From Streptomyces sp. CB01580 (GTDB lineage: Bacteria; Actinomycetota; Actinomycetes; Streptomycetales; Streptomycetaceae), in the NCBI RefSeq assembly GCF_001905795.1, contig NZ_LIXJ01000001.1, positions 1 to 64,000 on the forward strand: a stretch of 64,000 bases of DNA, given 5' to 3'. Below, one piece after another: positions 32,801-45,500 of this stretch (position 1 is its first letter; every line of letters starts with the position of its first letter). Under the pieces are notes generated by a model, which saw nothing but the letters and a program-made list of their open reading frames with translations, did not search any database and was not told the origin of the DNA. A program made the position numbers and the translations under genes.

Positions 32801-35800
32801 CCTTCGCGGTGAGGGCCGCGCGGAGGGTCGGCTCGTCCATCCGGGCCAGGCTCTGGTCCCGCAGCACGAGCGCCGCGTGGACCACTCCGTGGATCCGCGG
32901 ATGGTCGGCCACGATCCGGGCACGGGCGCGACGCAGGGCGGCGGGGTCCGCGGCGTCGGCGGACACGTAGCGCACGTCGCCGCGGCAGGCGCGCAGTTTC
33001 GCTTCGATGTCGTCGTCGTGGGGGCGCCGTCCGATCCAGACGACGTGTGCGCCATACCGTTCCACGACATGCCGGGTCCAGACCACGCCGAGTCCGCCCG
33101 CGCCTCCGATCACGACGTACACGCCGCCCTGCCGGTACACCTGTTCCCGCGCGCCGGCCGGTTCGTCGGGTGCCCACCGCCGGACCAGCCACTGGCCCGC
33201 GCGGTGGGCGAGGGGGCCGTCCGAGGCCGGGACGGGGAGCGTGAGGAGGTCGCCGGGAAGGGTGGTGGTGCCGAGGTCGGTCCGGTGGACGGACCAGTGC
33301 GTGTATTCGTGCCCGAGCGATCCGAAGAGTCCGTGCAGCCCGGCGTGGGCGGGGGCCGTCGGCTCCGTGTCGTACGTGGCCAGGGCACGCCGGGTGACCA
33401 GGGTGATGCCGAGCGGGCGGGCGTCGTGTCCGGTGCGCAGGAGCGCCTTGATCAGCCGGAAGGCGGCGATGACACCGCTCTCCCGGGCCGCGACGAAACC
33501 GGCGGTGTCCGTCGGCTGGAGGGCCGGCGGGCCGTCCGGCGCCGTGTCCCCGGTCTCGGGGGCGATCCAGAGGAGATGGTCGATCGGGCCGACGGTCCGC
33601 AGCCGCTCGGCCGCCTCGTCGATCGACGCCCCGGGAGCGAGGTCCCATGTCGTGACGCGCGGATACCGGACGGTGAGCGCGGCCCGTTGTTCGTCCGTGC
33701 CGCCCACGACGAGGATGTGGCCGGGGGCCGGGGCGCCGCCGTCCGTGTGCCCACGCGTGTCCGCGGGCTCCCATACCGGGGCGAAGAGTTCGGGCACCGG
33801 GTCCTTCGCGCGTCGTGAGGTGTAGCCGGTCATCCGGACGCACACCTGGCCGTCCTCGCCGACGAGGTCCACGTCGAGTCTGCTGAGCGGCGTGATCTCT
33901 CCCGCCGGGTCCGCGACCCGGATCACGGCCCGCATCGACGCCCGGCACGGGGCCAGGATCTCCAGGCGGTCGAGCGCGAACGGCACGGCCGTTTCCGGCG
34001 GTTGGGCGCCGCCGGTGATGTGGAGCGCGGTCGACGCCTGGATGGCGGAGTCCATGAGGGCCGGGTGCAGGATGTACGGTGCGCCGGCCGGGTCGGCCTC
34101 GGTGGGCAGGTCGAGGGCGGCGAGGACGGTGCCCTCGCCGACGTGCGCCTCGCGGACGGCGCGCAGCGACGGACCGTGAACGATTCCCATCGAGGCCAGC
34201 GCCTCGCGGATGCGTTCGGCGGGCACGGTGGGCGTCCCGTCGGCGCGCGGCGGCGCGATGTCGACGCGTTCGGGGCGGGAGGTGTCCAGGACCGCTACCC
34301 GCCCCGTGGAGCAGACGACGGACGCGGTGGCGCCCTCGGCCAGCGAGCTGATCTCGAAGATGAGCTCGCCGCCGCCGGAACGCGCCGGTTTCACCAGGAC
34401 GTCGACGGTCACGGGCTCCTGGTCCTGGACGAGGGGCCGTATCCAGGTGATGTCGCGCATCCGCAGGGGCGTCCCCGCGTCGACCCCGAGCGCCCGGGCA
34501 GCGGTTTCGCGCGCCATTTCGAGGTGGACGACACCCGGCAGGACGCGCTGCCCGCGCACGGTGTGGTCGCGCAGCACGGGTTCGTCGCCCTTGAAGACGG
34601 TGGTGGCACGCAGTGTGCCCGGCTCGTCCCCGACGTCCCCGGCCGGGGACGTCTCGTGGATCAGCGGATGGGCCGCCGTCGGGCGGTGTTCCGTGACGGG
34701 GGACGGTGTCGGCGGGTCCGCCGGGGGGACCGGTCCGGCCCAGTGGCTCTCCCTGGCGAAGGGATACGTCGGCAGCGGCACCCGCAGATGGGCTCCGGGG
34801 GCGAAGGCCCTCCCGTAGTCGAGTGCCGTTCCCCGGGTGAAGTGCGCGGCGAGGGCGATGAGATCCGCGTGGTGGAGGTCGGCGGACGCGGTCCGTGCCG
34901 GGTCCGCGCAGCGGCGCAGCCGGGCGGCGCCCGCGTCGGCCTCCGGATCCGCGCCGGTGGTGCGCGTCCGCGTCGCGTGCCCGGTGCACGCGTCGGGTCC
35001 GTCGAGTCCTTGGCCGAGGATCCTCAGCAGGTCGGTGCGGTCGCGCGCCACGCAGGCGAACCGGTGGGCGAGCCCGGCCCTGCCGACGGTGAGCGTGTAG
35101 GCCAGGTCGCCCAGGTCGAGGGACGTCTCACGGCGGCAGTGCGCCGCCAGAAGGGCGACCTGCCGGGCGAGTTGCTCTCGTGAGTGGGCGGAGAGGAGGA
35201 CGAGATGGGCGGGACGCGTCGTGCGGCGGGTGCGGGTGGTGGGCGGCGCCTCCTCGATGACGAGGTGCGCGTTCGTCCCCCCGGCGCCGAAGGAGCTGAC
35301 GGCGCCGCGGCGGGGACCGCCCCCGGAGGGAGCCTCCCAGCGGTGATCGCGCGTGCTCATGTAGAACGGGCTGCCGTCCAGGCGGATGGCGGCGTTCGCG
35401 GTCTCGAAGTGGAGCGAGGCGGGGATCCGTCGGTGCCGCAGGGCGAGGAGGACCTTGAGCACACCGGCGACACCGGCGGCGAACTGGGTGTGCCCGATGT
35501 TCGTCTTGACCGAACCCAGCGCGCAGTAGCCGGACTTCGTGGTGGATGCCCTGAACGCCCGGTCGAGTGCCGAGAATTCGATGGGATCGCCGAGGGGGGT
35601 GCCGGTGCCGTGGGCCTCGACGAGCCCGATGGTGCCCGCGTCGACGCCGAAGGAGGCATGGGTGTCACGGAGCAGACGCTCCTGAGAGACGGAGCTGGGC
35701 GCGGTGATCCCGTTGGTGGCGCCGTCCTGGTTGGTGCCCGAGGCGCGGATCACTCCGTGGATGTGGTCCCCGTCGGCCAGGGCGTCGTCGAGGCGCTTGA

Positions 35801-36510
35801 GCACGACCACGCCGACCCCCTCGCCGGGGACGAAACCGTCGGCGCGCCGGTCGAAGGTGTGGCACCGTCCGGTCGCCGAGAGCATCCCGGCGCGTCCTGC
35901 CAGTTCGTAGAGGCGTGGGGTCGACTGGACGAACACCCCGCCCGCCAGGGCCAGGTCCGTCTCGCCGGACCGGAGCCCGCGGCACGCCAGGTCGATCGCG
36001 ACGAGCGAACTGGAGCAGGCGGTGTCGACGGCCAGCGCGGGCCCCTTGAGGTTCAGGTAGTAGGAGACGCGGGCCGGGGTGAAGGACGCCATGTTGCCCG
36101 TGAACGCCTGCGCGGGCCCGTGGTCCCCGACGATGTCCTGGTAGTCCCCGCTCCAGCAGCCCACGTACACGCCGCAACGGGCTTCGTCGAGCTGTCCGCC
36201 GGCGTGCCCGGCGTCCTCGAGAGCCCTCCACGACTCCTGGAGGAGCAGGCGCTGCTGCGGGTCCATGGCCGCGGCCTCGACTCCCGAGATCCGGAAGAAC
36301 AGCGGGTCGAACTCGTCGATGCCGCGCAGGAATCCGCCGCGCGTGCAGCGGGGTGATCCGTCGGGCCCGGTGCCCGGGAGGTTCCAGCGGGTCGCCTCGG
36401 TGACGAGGTCGTCGCCGTCGACGAGGTGGGTCCAGAGCTCGTCCAGGGTGTCGGAGCCGGGGAACCGTCCGCTCATGCCGACGACGGCGACCAACGGACC
36501 GGCGGAGGCG
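29811..36510 (-). other. PKS module 5 and release: KS-DH-KR-MT-ACP-TE
   Basis: KS5 (about 36505-35240) has DTACSSS (Cys codon 36015-36017), EAHGTGT and NIGHTQ. DH5 has [10 protein letters not shown] and [13 protein letters not shown]5 has GGAGGLGV and Tyr in [10 protein letters not shown]5 has the SAM motif [15 protein letters not shown]5 is YGLDSIL, serine codon 30852-30854. The TE has its serine in AAYSSGG (residue 6789) and His in GDHFSML. It predicts one alpha-methylated, reduced/dehydrated unit and hydrolytic or cyclising release. Confidence 0.85.
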
Positions 36511-39500
36511 GGCCGGGAGGACGGGGGAGCGGGCGCGAAGGCCGGTGCGGGGGCAGGTTCCCGGACGGCGTCCGGGAGTACGGGGGAGGCCGCGTTCCGA
36601 GGGGCGGCCGGGGACACGGCCGTTGCCGGAGGTGTGGAGAGGACCGGTGGTGCGGCCGGGACGGGCGGCGTGGTCGGAACAGGGGTCGGAGCCACGGCCC
36701 CTATGTCCTCGTACTCCGCGAGCAGATGGGCGACGAGACGGTCCGGGGAACTGTGGTCGAAGACCACACCGGTCGGCAGGTCCAGTCCGAACGTCTCGTT
36801 GAGCAGGTGCACGAGCCGGACCGCGAGAATCGAGTCGAGCCCGTGGTCGGCGAACGCGAGCGCGCCGTCGAGCTCGTCCTGCGGCATCGCGAGTACGTCC
36901 GCGACCCTCGCGCGTACGGTGGCGGCGACGCGCCCCTCACGCGTGAGTCCATCGGCGGTCGGACCCCCGGTGTCCGGGGCGCCGGTCGGCGGGCCGCCGG
37001 TTTCCGGAGCGCCTGTGAGCGGGCCGCCGGTGGGTGGGGCGTCGGCGTTCGGGGCCTCGGCGGACGCAGCGTCGGAGTGCGGGGCGGCGTCGTTTCGGGG
37101 GCGCGACGCGCTGATCGGCGCGGCGGCGCCGGGGCCGGCTTCCCCGGCCGGCTCCAGATCACCGATCCAGTACCGGTCCTTCGCGAACGGGTACGTCGGC
37201 AGGGACACCCGGCGCGGCCGCACCGGGTGGAGACCATGCCAGTCCAGCTCCACGCCGTCGGCCCAGAGAGCTGCCAGCTTGTCGAGCTTCCCCGCCGCGA
37301 CCCATCGTTCGACCAGCAGTTCCCGCAGCTCGTCGTCGGCGGCGATCTCGGCGGCGGCGCCCCGTGCGCTCCCCGCGCTCCCCCGGTGCAGGCCCGGCGC
37401 CCGTACCCCGTCCCCGGCCGTCGCGTAGTCGTGCAGCGCGTGCCGCAGTTCGGCGAGCGAGGAGACGGTCAGCGCGAGGCGTTCGCGCATGGCCCGGCGA
37501 CCGGTCCGCAGCGTGTGGGCGAGGTCCGTCAGACTGATGTCCCGCCGCTCCGCGGCGTCGCGTTCACCGCGTTCCAGGTACGCCGCCAGGCGTGCGGCGG
37601 CCTCGCGGAGCCGTTCCGGCGTCCGTGCCGAGAGCACGACCAACTGCTCGCCTCCTTCGGGCACCGGCTCCGGCACAGTCTCGTCGGCCACGTACTCCTC
37701 GATCACGACGTGCGCGTTCGACCCGCCCGCCCCGAAGGACGAGACGGCCGCGATCCGCGGGCCCTCGGACTCCCAGGGTTCCAGGGTCCGCTGGACGAAG
37801 AACGGCGTCTCCTCGAACCGGATGCCCGGGTTCGGCTCCTCGCAGTGCAGGCTCGGGACGAGCGTGCGGTGCCGGAGCTGGAGCACGGTCTTGGTGAGGC
37901 CCGCGATGCCCGCCGCGGCCTCCAGGTGGCCGATCGTCGACTTCACGGACCCGATGGCGCAGAACTGCTTGTCCCGGGTGGACCGTTCGAAGGCCAGTGA
38001 GAGCCCCTGCACCTCGATCGGGTCACCGAGTTCCGTCCCGGTGCCGTGCGCCTCGACGTAGCTCAGCCGTCGCGCCGGTATCCCGGCCCTGGTCAGCGCG
38101 TCGTCGATGAGCTCCGCCTGCGCGGTCGGGCTGGGCACCGTGTAACCGTGGGTGCGTCCGCCGTGGTTGACGCCGGTCCCGCGGACCACGGCGAGGATCC
38201 GATCCCCGTCCGCGAGGGCGCGCCCGAGCGGTTTGAGGAGCACCGCCCCGACGCCCTCGCCGGGCACGAATCCGTCGCCGCCCTTGCCGAAGCTCCGCAG
38301 CCTCGGCCGGGTCGACAGCATGGTGGAACGGCACAGCTCGACGTAGTCGGACGGGTGCAGATACAGGTTCACTCCTCCGGCGACGGCGAGTTCGCACGCG
38401 CCCCTGCGCAGGTGCTCGCACGCCTCGTGGATCGCCGTGAGCGAGGACGAGCACATCGTGTCGATCGTGAGGCTCGGCCCGCACAGGTCCAGTGCGTACG
38501 AGGTCCGCGCGCTGAGCGAGGCGAAGGAGAGCGACGGCACGACCGTCTCGCCCGACGGCAGGAGCGCGGCTCCGTGGCGGGCGTGTCCGGACTTGGTGAC
38601 CCCGGCGAAGACGCCGACCCTGCGCCGGTGACGGCGTGCCAGTTCCTCCGGGGTGTAGCCCGCGTCCTCGATCACCTCCCAGGCGGCCTGGAGGAACAGG
38701 CGCTCCTGCGGATCCATCGCGTAGGCGTCGCGCGGGGCGATCCGGAAGAAGGCCGGATCGAACGCGTCGAAGTCCTCCAGGAACCCACCCCACTTGTGGT
38801 AGCTGCGGCCCGTGGCGATGGCCTTGGCACGGTCCGGTTCGTAGAAGCCGTCGAGCGGCCATCGGCCGGGCGGGATCTCGGTGACGCAGTCACGTCCGGC
38901 CTTGAGGTTCTCCCAGAACTCCTCGATGTTCCCGGCGTGCGGGTAGCGCCCGCTCAAGCCGATGATCGCGATCGCCTCGTCGGGGACGGGTCGTTCGGGA
39001 CGGGCGTACTCGTCCGGTGCGTCCGCCGCGGGCCGCGGCACCGGTGCCCTCACCGCGGCAGCCGGCCCGGACGGGCCGTCACCGGCGGCGGGTGCCGACG
39101 CGGGTACGGGGACGGCCGCCGGACCGGCGAGGCGACCGGCGACGGCACGCAGCGTCGGGAATTCGTAGAAGAGAGTGGTCGGGACCTCGCCGTACCGTAT
39201 GGACAGTTCCCGGTTGAGCTGAATGACCATGACCGAGTCAAGGGCCAGGTCGGCGAGCGGCCGGTCGGCGTCGACGTCCTCGACGGGAAGCCCGGTGACC
39301 CGGGCGAAGGTCTCGACGACGGAGCGGAGCGTCTCCCGCTCCCGGCCGACGGAGACCGCCCCGACCCCGGACGCGGGGACGGGTCCGGAGTCGGGTAGGA
39401 GTGCGGACGCCGGTACGGATGCTGTCGGGCGGGCCGGGCCCGGCGGGGGTACGGCCTTCGCGGTCTCGCCATGGTGCACCCAGATCCGGTCCTCGCCCGC

Positions 39501-42500
39501 CTCGCCGAGCCGCCAGGCCCGCAGCAGGGTCTCGATCCCCTCGTCCGACTCCATGGGGACCAGACCCCGTTCCCGTCGCAGGCGGGCACGTGTCGCGTCG
39601 TCCACCGTCATACCGCCGTCCTTCCAGAGCGGCCAGGCGATCGCGAGAGTGCGCCCCGGTCGTTCACCCGCCGCCACGCGCGAGTTGCGCACGGCCGCGT
39701 ACGCGTCGAGGTAGGCGTTCGCGGTCGCGTAGTCGGCCTGGCCGGGGTTGCCGGTGACGGCGGCACCGGAGGAGAAGGCGAGGAAGAAGTCGAGCGCCAG
39801 CCGCGCCGTCGCCCGGTCGAGATGCACCATGCCGTCGACCTTGGGCGCGAGCACCGCCTCCCACTGTTCCGCGGTCTTGTTCGGGAGCCGGCCGTCCCGG
39901 ATCACGCCCGCCGCGTGGACGATTCCGTGGATCCCGCCGTACTCCTCGACGGTGCGGGCGACGAGGTGTCGCACCTCTTCCCAGCGGGAGACGTCCGCGA
40001 CGGCGTACCGGGCCGTGGCACCGGCCTCGCGCAGTTCGGCGAGCAGCCTGTCCACGCGTGCGTCCTGTGGCGACCTGCCGACCAGCACGAGCACCGGGGC
40101 GTCGACGTCCCGGGCGATCCGGCGCGCGACCAGCGCGCCGATGCCGCCCGCCCCGCCCGTGACCAGGTACACGCCCCCGGCTCGCCAGGGCGTGCGGGTG
40201 CCGTCCGGCGTCCTCGGCTCCCAGGTGCGGACATGGCGTTCGGCGCCCCGGTGACGAACCAGTTCGTCCTCCGGGTGCCGTGCGTCGGCCGCGAGGAGCT
40301 CCGCGACGGCGTCCGCGTCGCGTTCCCCTTCGAGTCCGACGACCTGGCCGACGACCACGTGTTCGAGAGAGGCGGTGCGCAGCAGTCCGGCGAGGGCCAG
40401 GCCGACGGCCTGATCGCCCTGGGCCGGGGTCACCACTTGTACGAGGGCGCCACCGTCGGAAGCCTCCCGGACCACTTCACGCACGATTTCGAACACCTGC
40501 CGCGAGAGGTCGGTGAAGCGGCTCTCCGGTCGGGTCTTCGTCGTTCTGACGGTGTGGCAGCGGGCGTCGGGCAGGCGGCGCTCGACGGCGGTGCGCGCGT
40601 GCGCCGCGGTGTCGCACAGGATGACGGCGTGGTACCGGTACGGCTTCCTGCCGGCCGGGCCGGGAGCGACGGGCCCGGGCAGGCCGGGCATGGCGGGCTT
40701 CGGTGTCCAGCGTGGTACGAGCAGCGTCGTGCCGATCGGCGCACCGGCTCCCCGGGCCGCGCCTTCGCCCCGGGCGCCGGCAGGCGTACCACCGGCCGCC
40801 ATGTCACCAGGCAGTACTCCGGCGGCCGCCCTGTCACGGCCCGCATGGCCACCGGCCGGGATCCAGTGCCTGTCGCGTGCGAACGGGTACGTGGGCAGGT
40901 GGGTGCGCGGCGGCAGGGCGGGACCGGACCGGCGGCCGTACAGCACGTGCCAGTCGGTATCGGCTCCACCCGCCCAGCGGGCGAGCAGCCCGGCGGCGTC
41001 CGAGCCGCCACCGGGTCCGGCGCCGTGCTCCTTGCCCGGGGCCGTGCCGTGCTCCGGGGCAGGTACGGTGCCGCCGTCGAGGAACGCCCTGAGTCGTTCG
41101 GCCAGTTCCTCGTGCGAGGCGACGACCCAGCCGGCCCGTTCGGCCATGGGCTCGCGCCCGAACTGGAGCGTCCTGCCGATGGAGCCGAGCGGGGCGGGGC
41201 GGGGCGTCTCCTCCAGGTACGCGAGCAGGTCCCGCGCCCGTTCGCGGAGTTGGTCCCGGGTGCGCGCGGAGAGCGGGACGACCACCCGGTCCCCGACGGC
41301 CATGCCCTGCGCGCCGCCGGTGTACGGAACGTGCCCGGTGTCCCGGTCGTGTCCCGTGTCCAGGTCGTGTCCCGTGTTCCGGCCGTGTCCCGTGTCCAGG
41401 GCGTCCGGCGCGACGTACTCCTCGACGACGACATGGCAGTTGGCACCGCCGAAGCCGAAGCTGCTCACGCCCGCCCGCCGCGGCGCGGGCAGGCCGCGGC
41501 GGTCGCGGGGCCGCTTCCACGTCTCCCGTTCCCGCACGATGCGGAACGGACTGCCGTCGAGCTGTACGAACGGGTTGATCTCGTCGCAGTTCCGGGTCGC
41601 GGGCAGGGTGCCGTGCTCCATGGCGAGCAGCACCTTGAGCAGGCCGGCGATGCCCGCCGCGGCCTCCAGGTGGCCTATGTTCGTCTTCACCGACCCCAGG
41701 CCGCAGGTGCCCCGGCCGGTTCCGCCCAGACGTCGGAAGGCGGTTCGCAGCGCGCGCACCTCGACGGGGTCGCCCAAAGCCGTGCCGGTGCCGTGGGCCT
41801 CCACGTACCCGATCGTGGCGGGGTCGGTGTCCCCCATCGCCCGTACGACGAGGTCGGCCTGTGCGGCGCCGTTCGGCGCGGTGAGCGAGTTCGCCCGCCC
41901 GCCGTGGTTCTCGGCGCTGCCGACGATGACGCCCAGGATCGCGTCGCCGTCCCGTTCGGCGTCGGCCAGGGGTTTCAGCACGACGGCGCCGACGCCCTCG
42001 CCCCGGACGTATCCGTCGGCGTCGCTCGCGAAGGTCTTGCACCGCCCCTCCGGGCTCAGCATGCCCGCCCGTGCCGCGCTGACGAACGTGTCGACGCCGA
42101 GCAGCAGGTTGACCCCGCCCGCGATGGCCGCGTCGCACGCCCCGGAGCGGATCGCCTCGACCGCCCGGTGGACCGCGACGAGCGAACTGGAGCAGGCCGT
42201 GTCGACCGGCTCGCTCGGCCCGTGGATGTCGAGCACGTAGGAGATGCGGTTGGCGAGCATGGAGTGCGCGTTCCCCGTGGAGGTGAACGCGTCGGGCGGG
42301 GTGCCGTGGGCGGAGAGCAGGGTCGCGTAGTCGGTGCCCGAGACGCCGAAGAAGAGTCCGGTGCTCTCCGGCAGACCGGCGGGGGTGTATCCGCTGTGTT
42401 CGAGCGCGTTCCAGACCGTTTCGAGGGCCAGCCGGTGCTGCGGGTCCATCAGTTCGGCCTCGCGCGGCAGGATCCGGAAGAACGCGGCGTCGAAGGCGTC

Positions 42501-45500
42501 CACGTCGTCGAGCACGCCCGCGTGGTGCGGGAAGTCGGCCGATTCCACGATCCGTGCGTAGGCGGCGTCGTAGCGGTGGAGGGGCAACTCCGTGACGCTG
42601 TCCCTCCCCTCCACCAGGTTCGTCCAGTACGTGCGCAGATCGGGGGCGTCGGGGAAGCGCCCCGCGGCGCCGATCACCGCGATCGGCAGGGGCGGCGCGC
42701 CGGGCGCGGAGCGCGCGGGCGCCGTGCGCGCGGGCGCCACCTCCAACCGCCCCTCGGCCTCGGACCGATCGCCCGCCTGAGCCCCGTCGCCGACTCCGGC
42801 ATCGGGTGCGGCGTCGGGTGCGGTCTCCTCGGCCGGGCCCGTCGGGCGGGACCGCTCGTAGGCCGGGCGCAGGCTCTCCCCGTACTCCGCGACGAGGTGC
42901 CCGCCCAGCGACTCGAATGTGTTCAGGTCGAAGAAGGCCGCGGGTGTCAGGTCGACGCCGAGCCGGTCGCGCACCTGCCCGGCCAGGGCGACGAGCGAGA
43001 TCGAGTCGAAGCCGAACGCGTCGAACCCGGTCCGCGCGTCGAGCTCGGCCGCCTCGTACTTGAGGATGCCGCTCGCCATGTCCCGCAGTTCGTCCACGGC
43101 GAAGGAGACGAGGTCGTCCCGGACCTTCCCGGCCGGTTCCTCCCCCGGCCCCCGGCAGGTGTCCTCCGCGCCGGCCACGGCCCGCGCCGCTTCCGCGGCC
43201 GGGCCGGTTCGCGGCACCTCGCCCTCGCCGCACCACAGATCGGACAGCACCGCGACCACCTCGCCCTTCTCGTCGAGCAGCGCGACGCGCCCGCCCAGAC
43301 CGTCCGGTGCGCCGGTCACGTCGAGGACGACGTACCTCACCGCGTCCGGGATGTCGCTCCCCGGCGCGAAGAGCCGGATCTCGTCGATCCGGCGGGGAGT
43401 CGTGCGTGCCCAGTCCGGTGCGCCGAGGCGCTTCGCCTCGAACTGGAGCCCCTGCGCGACCGCGACGAGGACATGCGGCGGGAGGGTGACGTTCGGCCGG
43501 ACGTGATCCCGTAGCAGTTCGGGCGGGAGGACGTCGAGCACCAGCCTTCCGTCCGACATCCGGTACGCGCTCTCGGTGCCGTTGCGCTCCGGCGCGTAGC
43601 CGAGTGCGCCCTCGGCGAGTTCCGCGAGGAACGCGGTGCGGGAGAGCGCGGCCACGGCGTCGGCCGCCGGGTCGTCGGCACGCAATCCCCGGTACGGTCC
43701 GGCGCCAAAGGCCCCTGCTCCGAAGACCCCGGTCGTGGCTGTGCGGGCGGGGTCACCGGCCCGTACGTCGAACTCCGCCACGGCCACCCGCGCTCCCTGC
43801 GCCTCCTCCACGAACACCGTGCCGGAGGCCGCCTTCCGGTCGGCGGCGTCGAGGACCGTCACCAGCCGGGCGGCGGCCCTCCAGTCGACCGGGGCGAGGA
43901 GGCGCAGCCGGCGTACGACCGCGCCTTCGGCGAATCCGGAGACCCGGGTGACGGCGAGCGCCAGTTCCACGGCGAACGTCGGCACGATCCCCGGCGTGCT
44001 GTCCCGCCGCTCCCCCGACGTGTATCCGTAGTCGAGGAGGTCGTCGAGGTGCACGTCGAGCACATAGCGCGGCCCGTCGACGTCCGACGCGTTCCTGCCG
44101 AGCAGCGGATGCAGCTTCTCGCGCAGGGCGAGCGGGGCGATCACCGTCGGCGCACCCCGCTCCGGTTCCACCCAGCAGCGCACGCGCTCGAAGGGGTACG
44201 GGGGAAGCGGGACCCGCCGCAACGCGCGGGGATCGCCCTCGGCCTCCCGCCAGTCGACGCTCCTGCCGCCGGCCCACGCCCGTGCCAGTGCGCGCAGGCC
44301 CTCGGACGCGGGGTCGGTGCTCGCGAGTGCCGGGCCGAGGTCGCGATCCCCCGCGAGACGGCGGTCGAGCGCGGCCACGGCCTCGTCCGCGGTCCTCGCG
44401 AAGAAGGCCCAGCGGCAAGGGAGTTCGTTGCGGCCCACGCGGAGTGTGAACGCGACCGAGGCGAGATCCGCGGGCTCGTGCGAACCGGCCGCGAGATGGG
44501 CCCGGAAGCGGGCGAGCCATTTCTCCAGGACGGCTTCGTTCATCGCGGAGAAGACGAACAGTTCCTCGCGCCCATCGCTTCCACCGTGCACGGCGGTGTC
44601 CGCGCGCGTGTACTCCTCCACGATGATGTGCGAGTTCATCCCGCCCGCGCCGATCGAGGTGATCCCCGCGCGTCGGGGATGGCTGACGCGTCGGCCGTCG
44701 ACCGTCGTCACCACGGGCTCCCAGTCGGTGAGCCGCCGCTGCAGACGGAACGGCGTGCGGGAGAAGTCGATGTCCGGGTTGATCACATCGCTGTGCAGCG
44801 AGGGCGCGATCCTGCCCTTCTGGAGCTGGAGGAGCACCTTCGTGATGCCGATCATTCCGGCGGCGTGCAGAAGATGTCCCATGTTCGACTTGACCGAGCC
44901 GATCGCGCAGAACCCGGTGTCCTGCGTGTACGTGCGAAAGGCCGTGGTCAGGGCCTTGACCTCGATCGGGTCGCCCAGGGACGTCCCCGATCCGTGCGCC
45001 TCGACGTAGCCGATCGTCCGTGGGTCGATGCCCGCGTCGTCGATCGCCTTCCGGATCGCGCGCGCCTGCATGCGCGGGCTGGGGACGGTGAACCCGTTGC
45101 GCACGCCCGCGTTGGCGAGGGCGGTTCCCTTGATGACCCCGTACACGTGGTCGCCGTCGCGCTCGGCCTCGACGAGCGGTTTGAGGACGAGGGCGCCGAC
45201 GCCCTCCCCGAGGATCGTCCCGTCCGCCCCCACGCCGAAGCTGCGGATCACCTCCGAGGTCGTCGTCGTGAAGTGCTCGTGCGACGAGGTGATGAGGTTG
45301 TACGGGTGCAGCAGGAGGTTCACCCCGCCCGCCACGGCCATCCGGCACTCGCCCGCCCGCAGCATCTGCACGGCCTGGTGCACGCAGGTCGAGGACCCGG
45401 AGCACATGGTGTCCACGAAGAGGGAAGGACCGGTGAACCCGTAGAAGTACGACACCATGTTGGGGAGCGTCGCCGTGTAGCTGCCGGTCGCCGCGGAACC

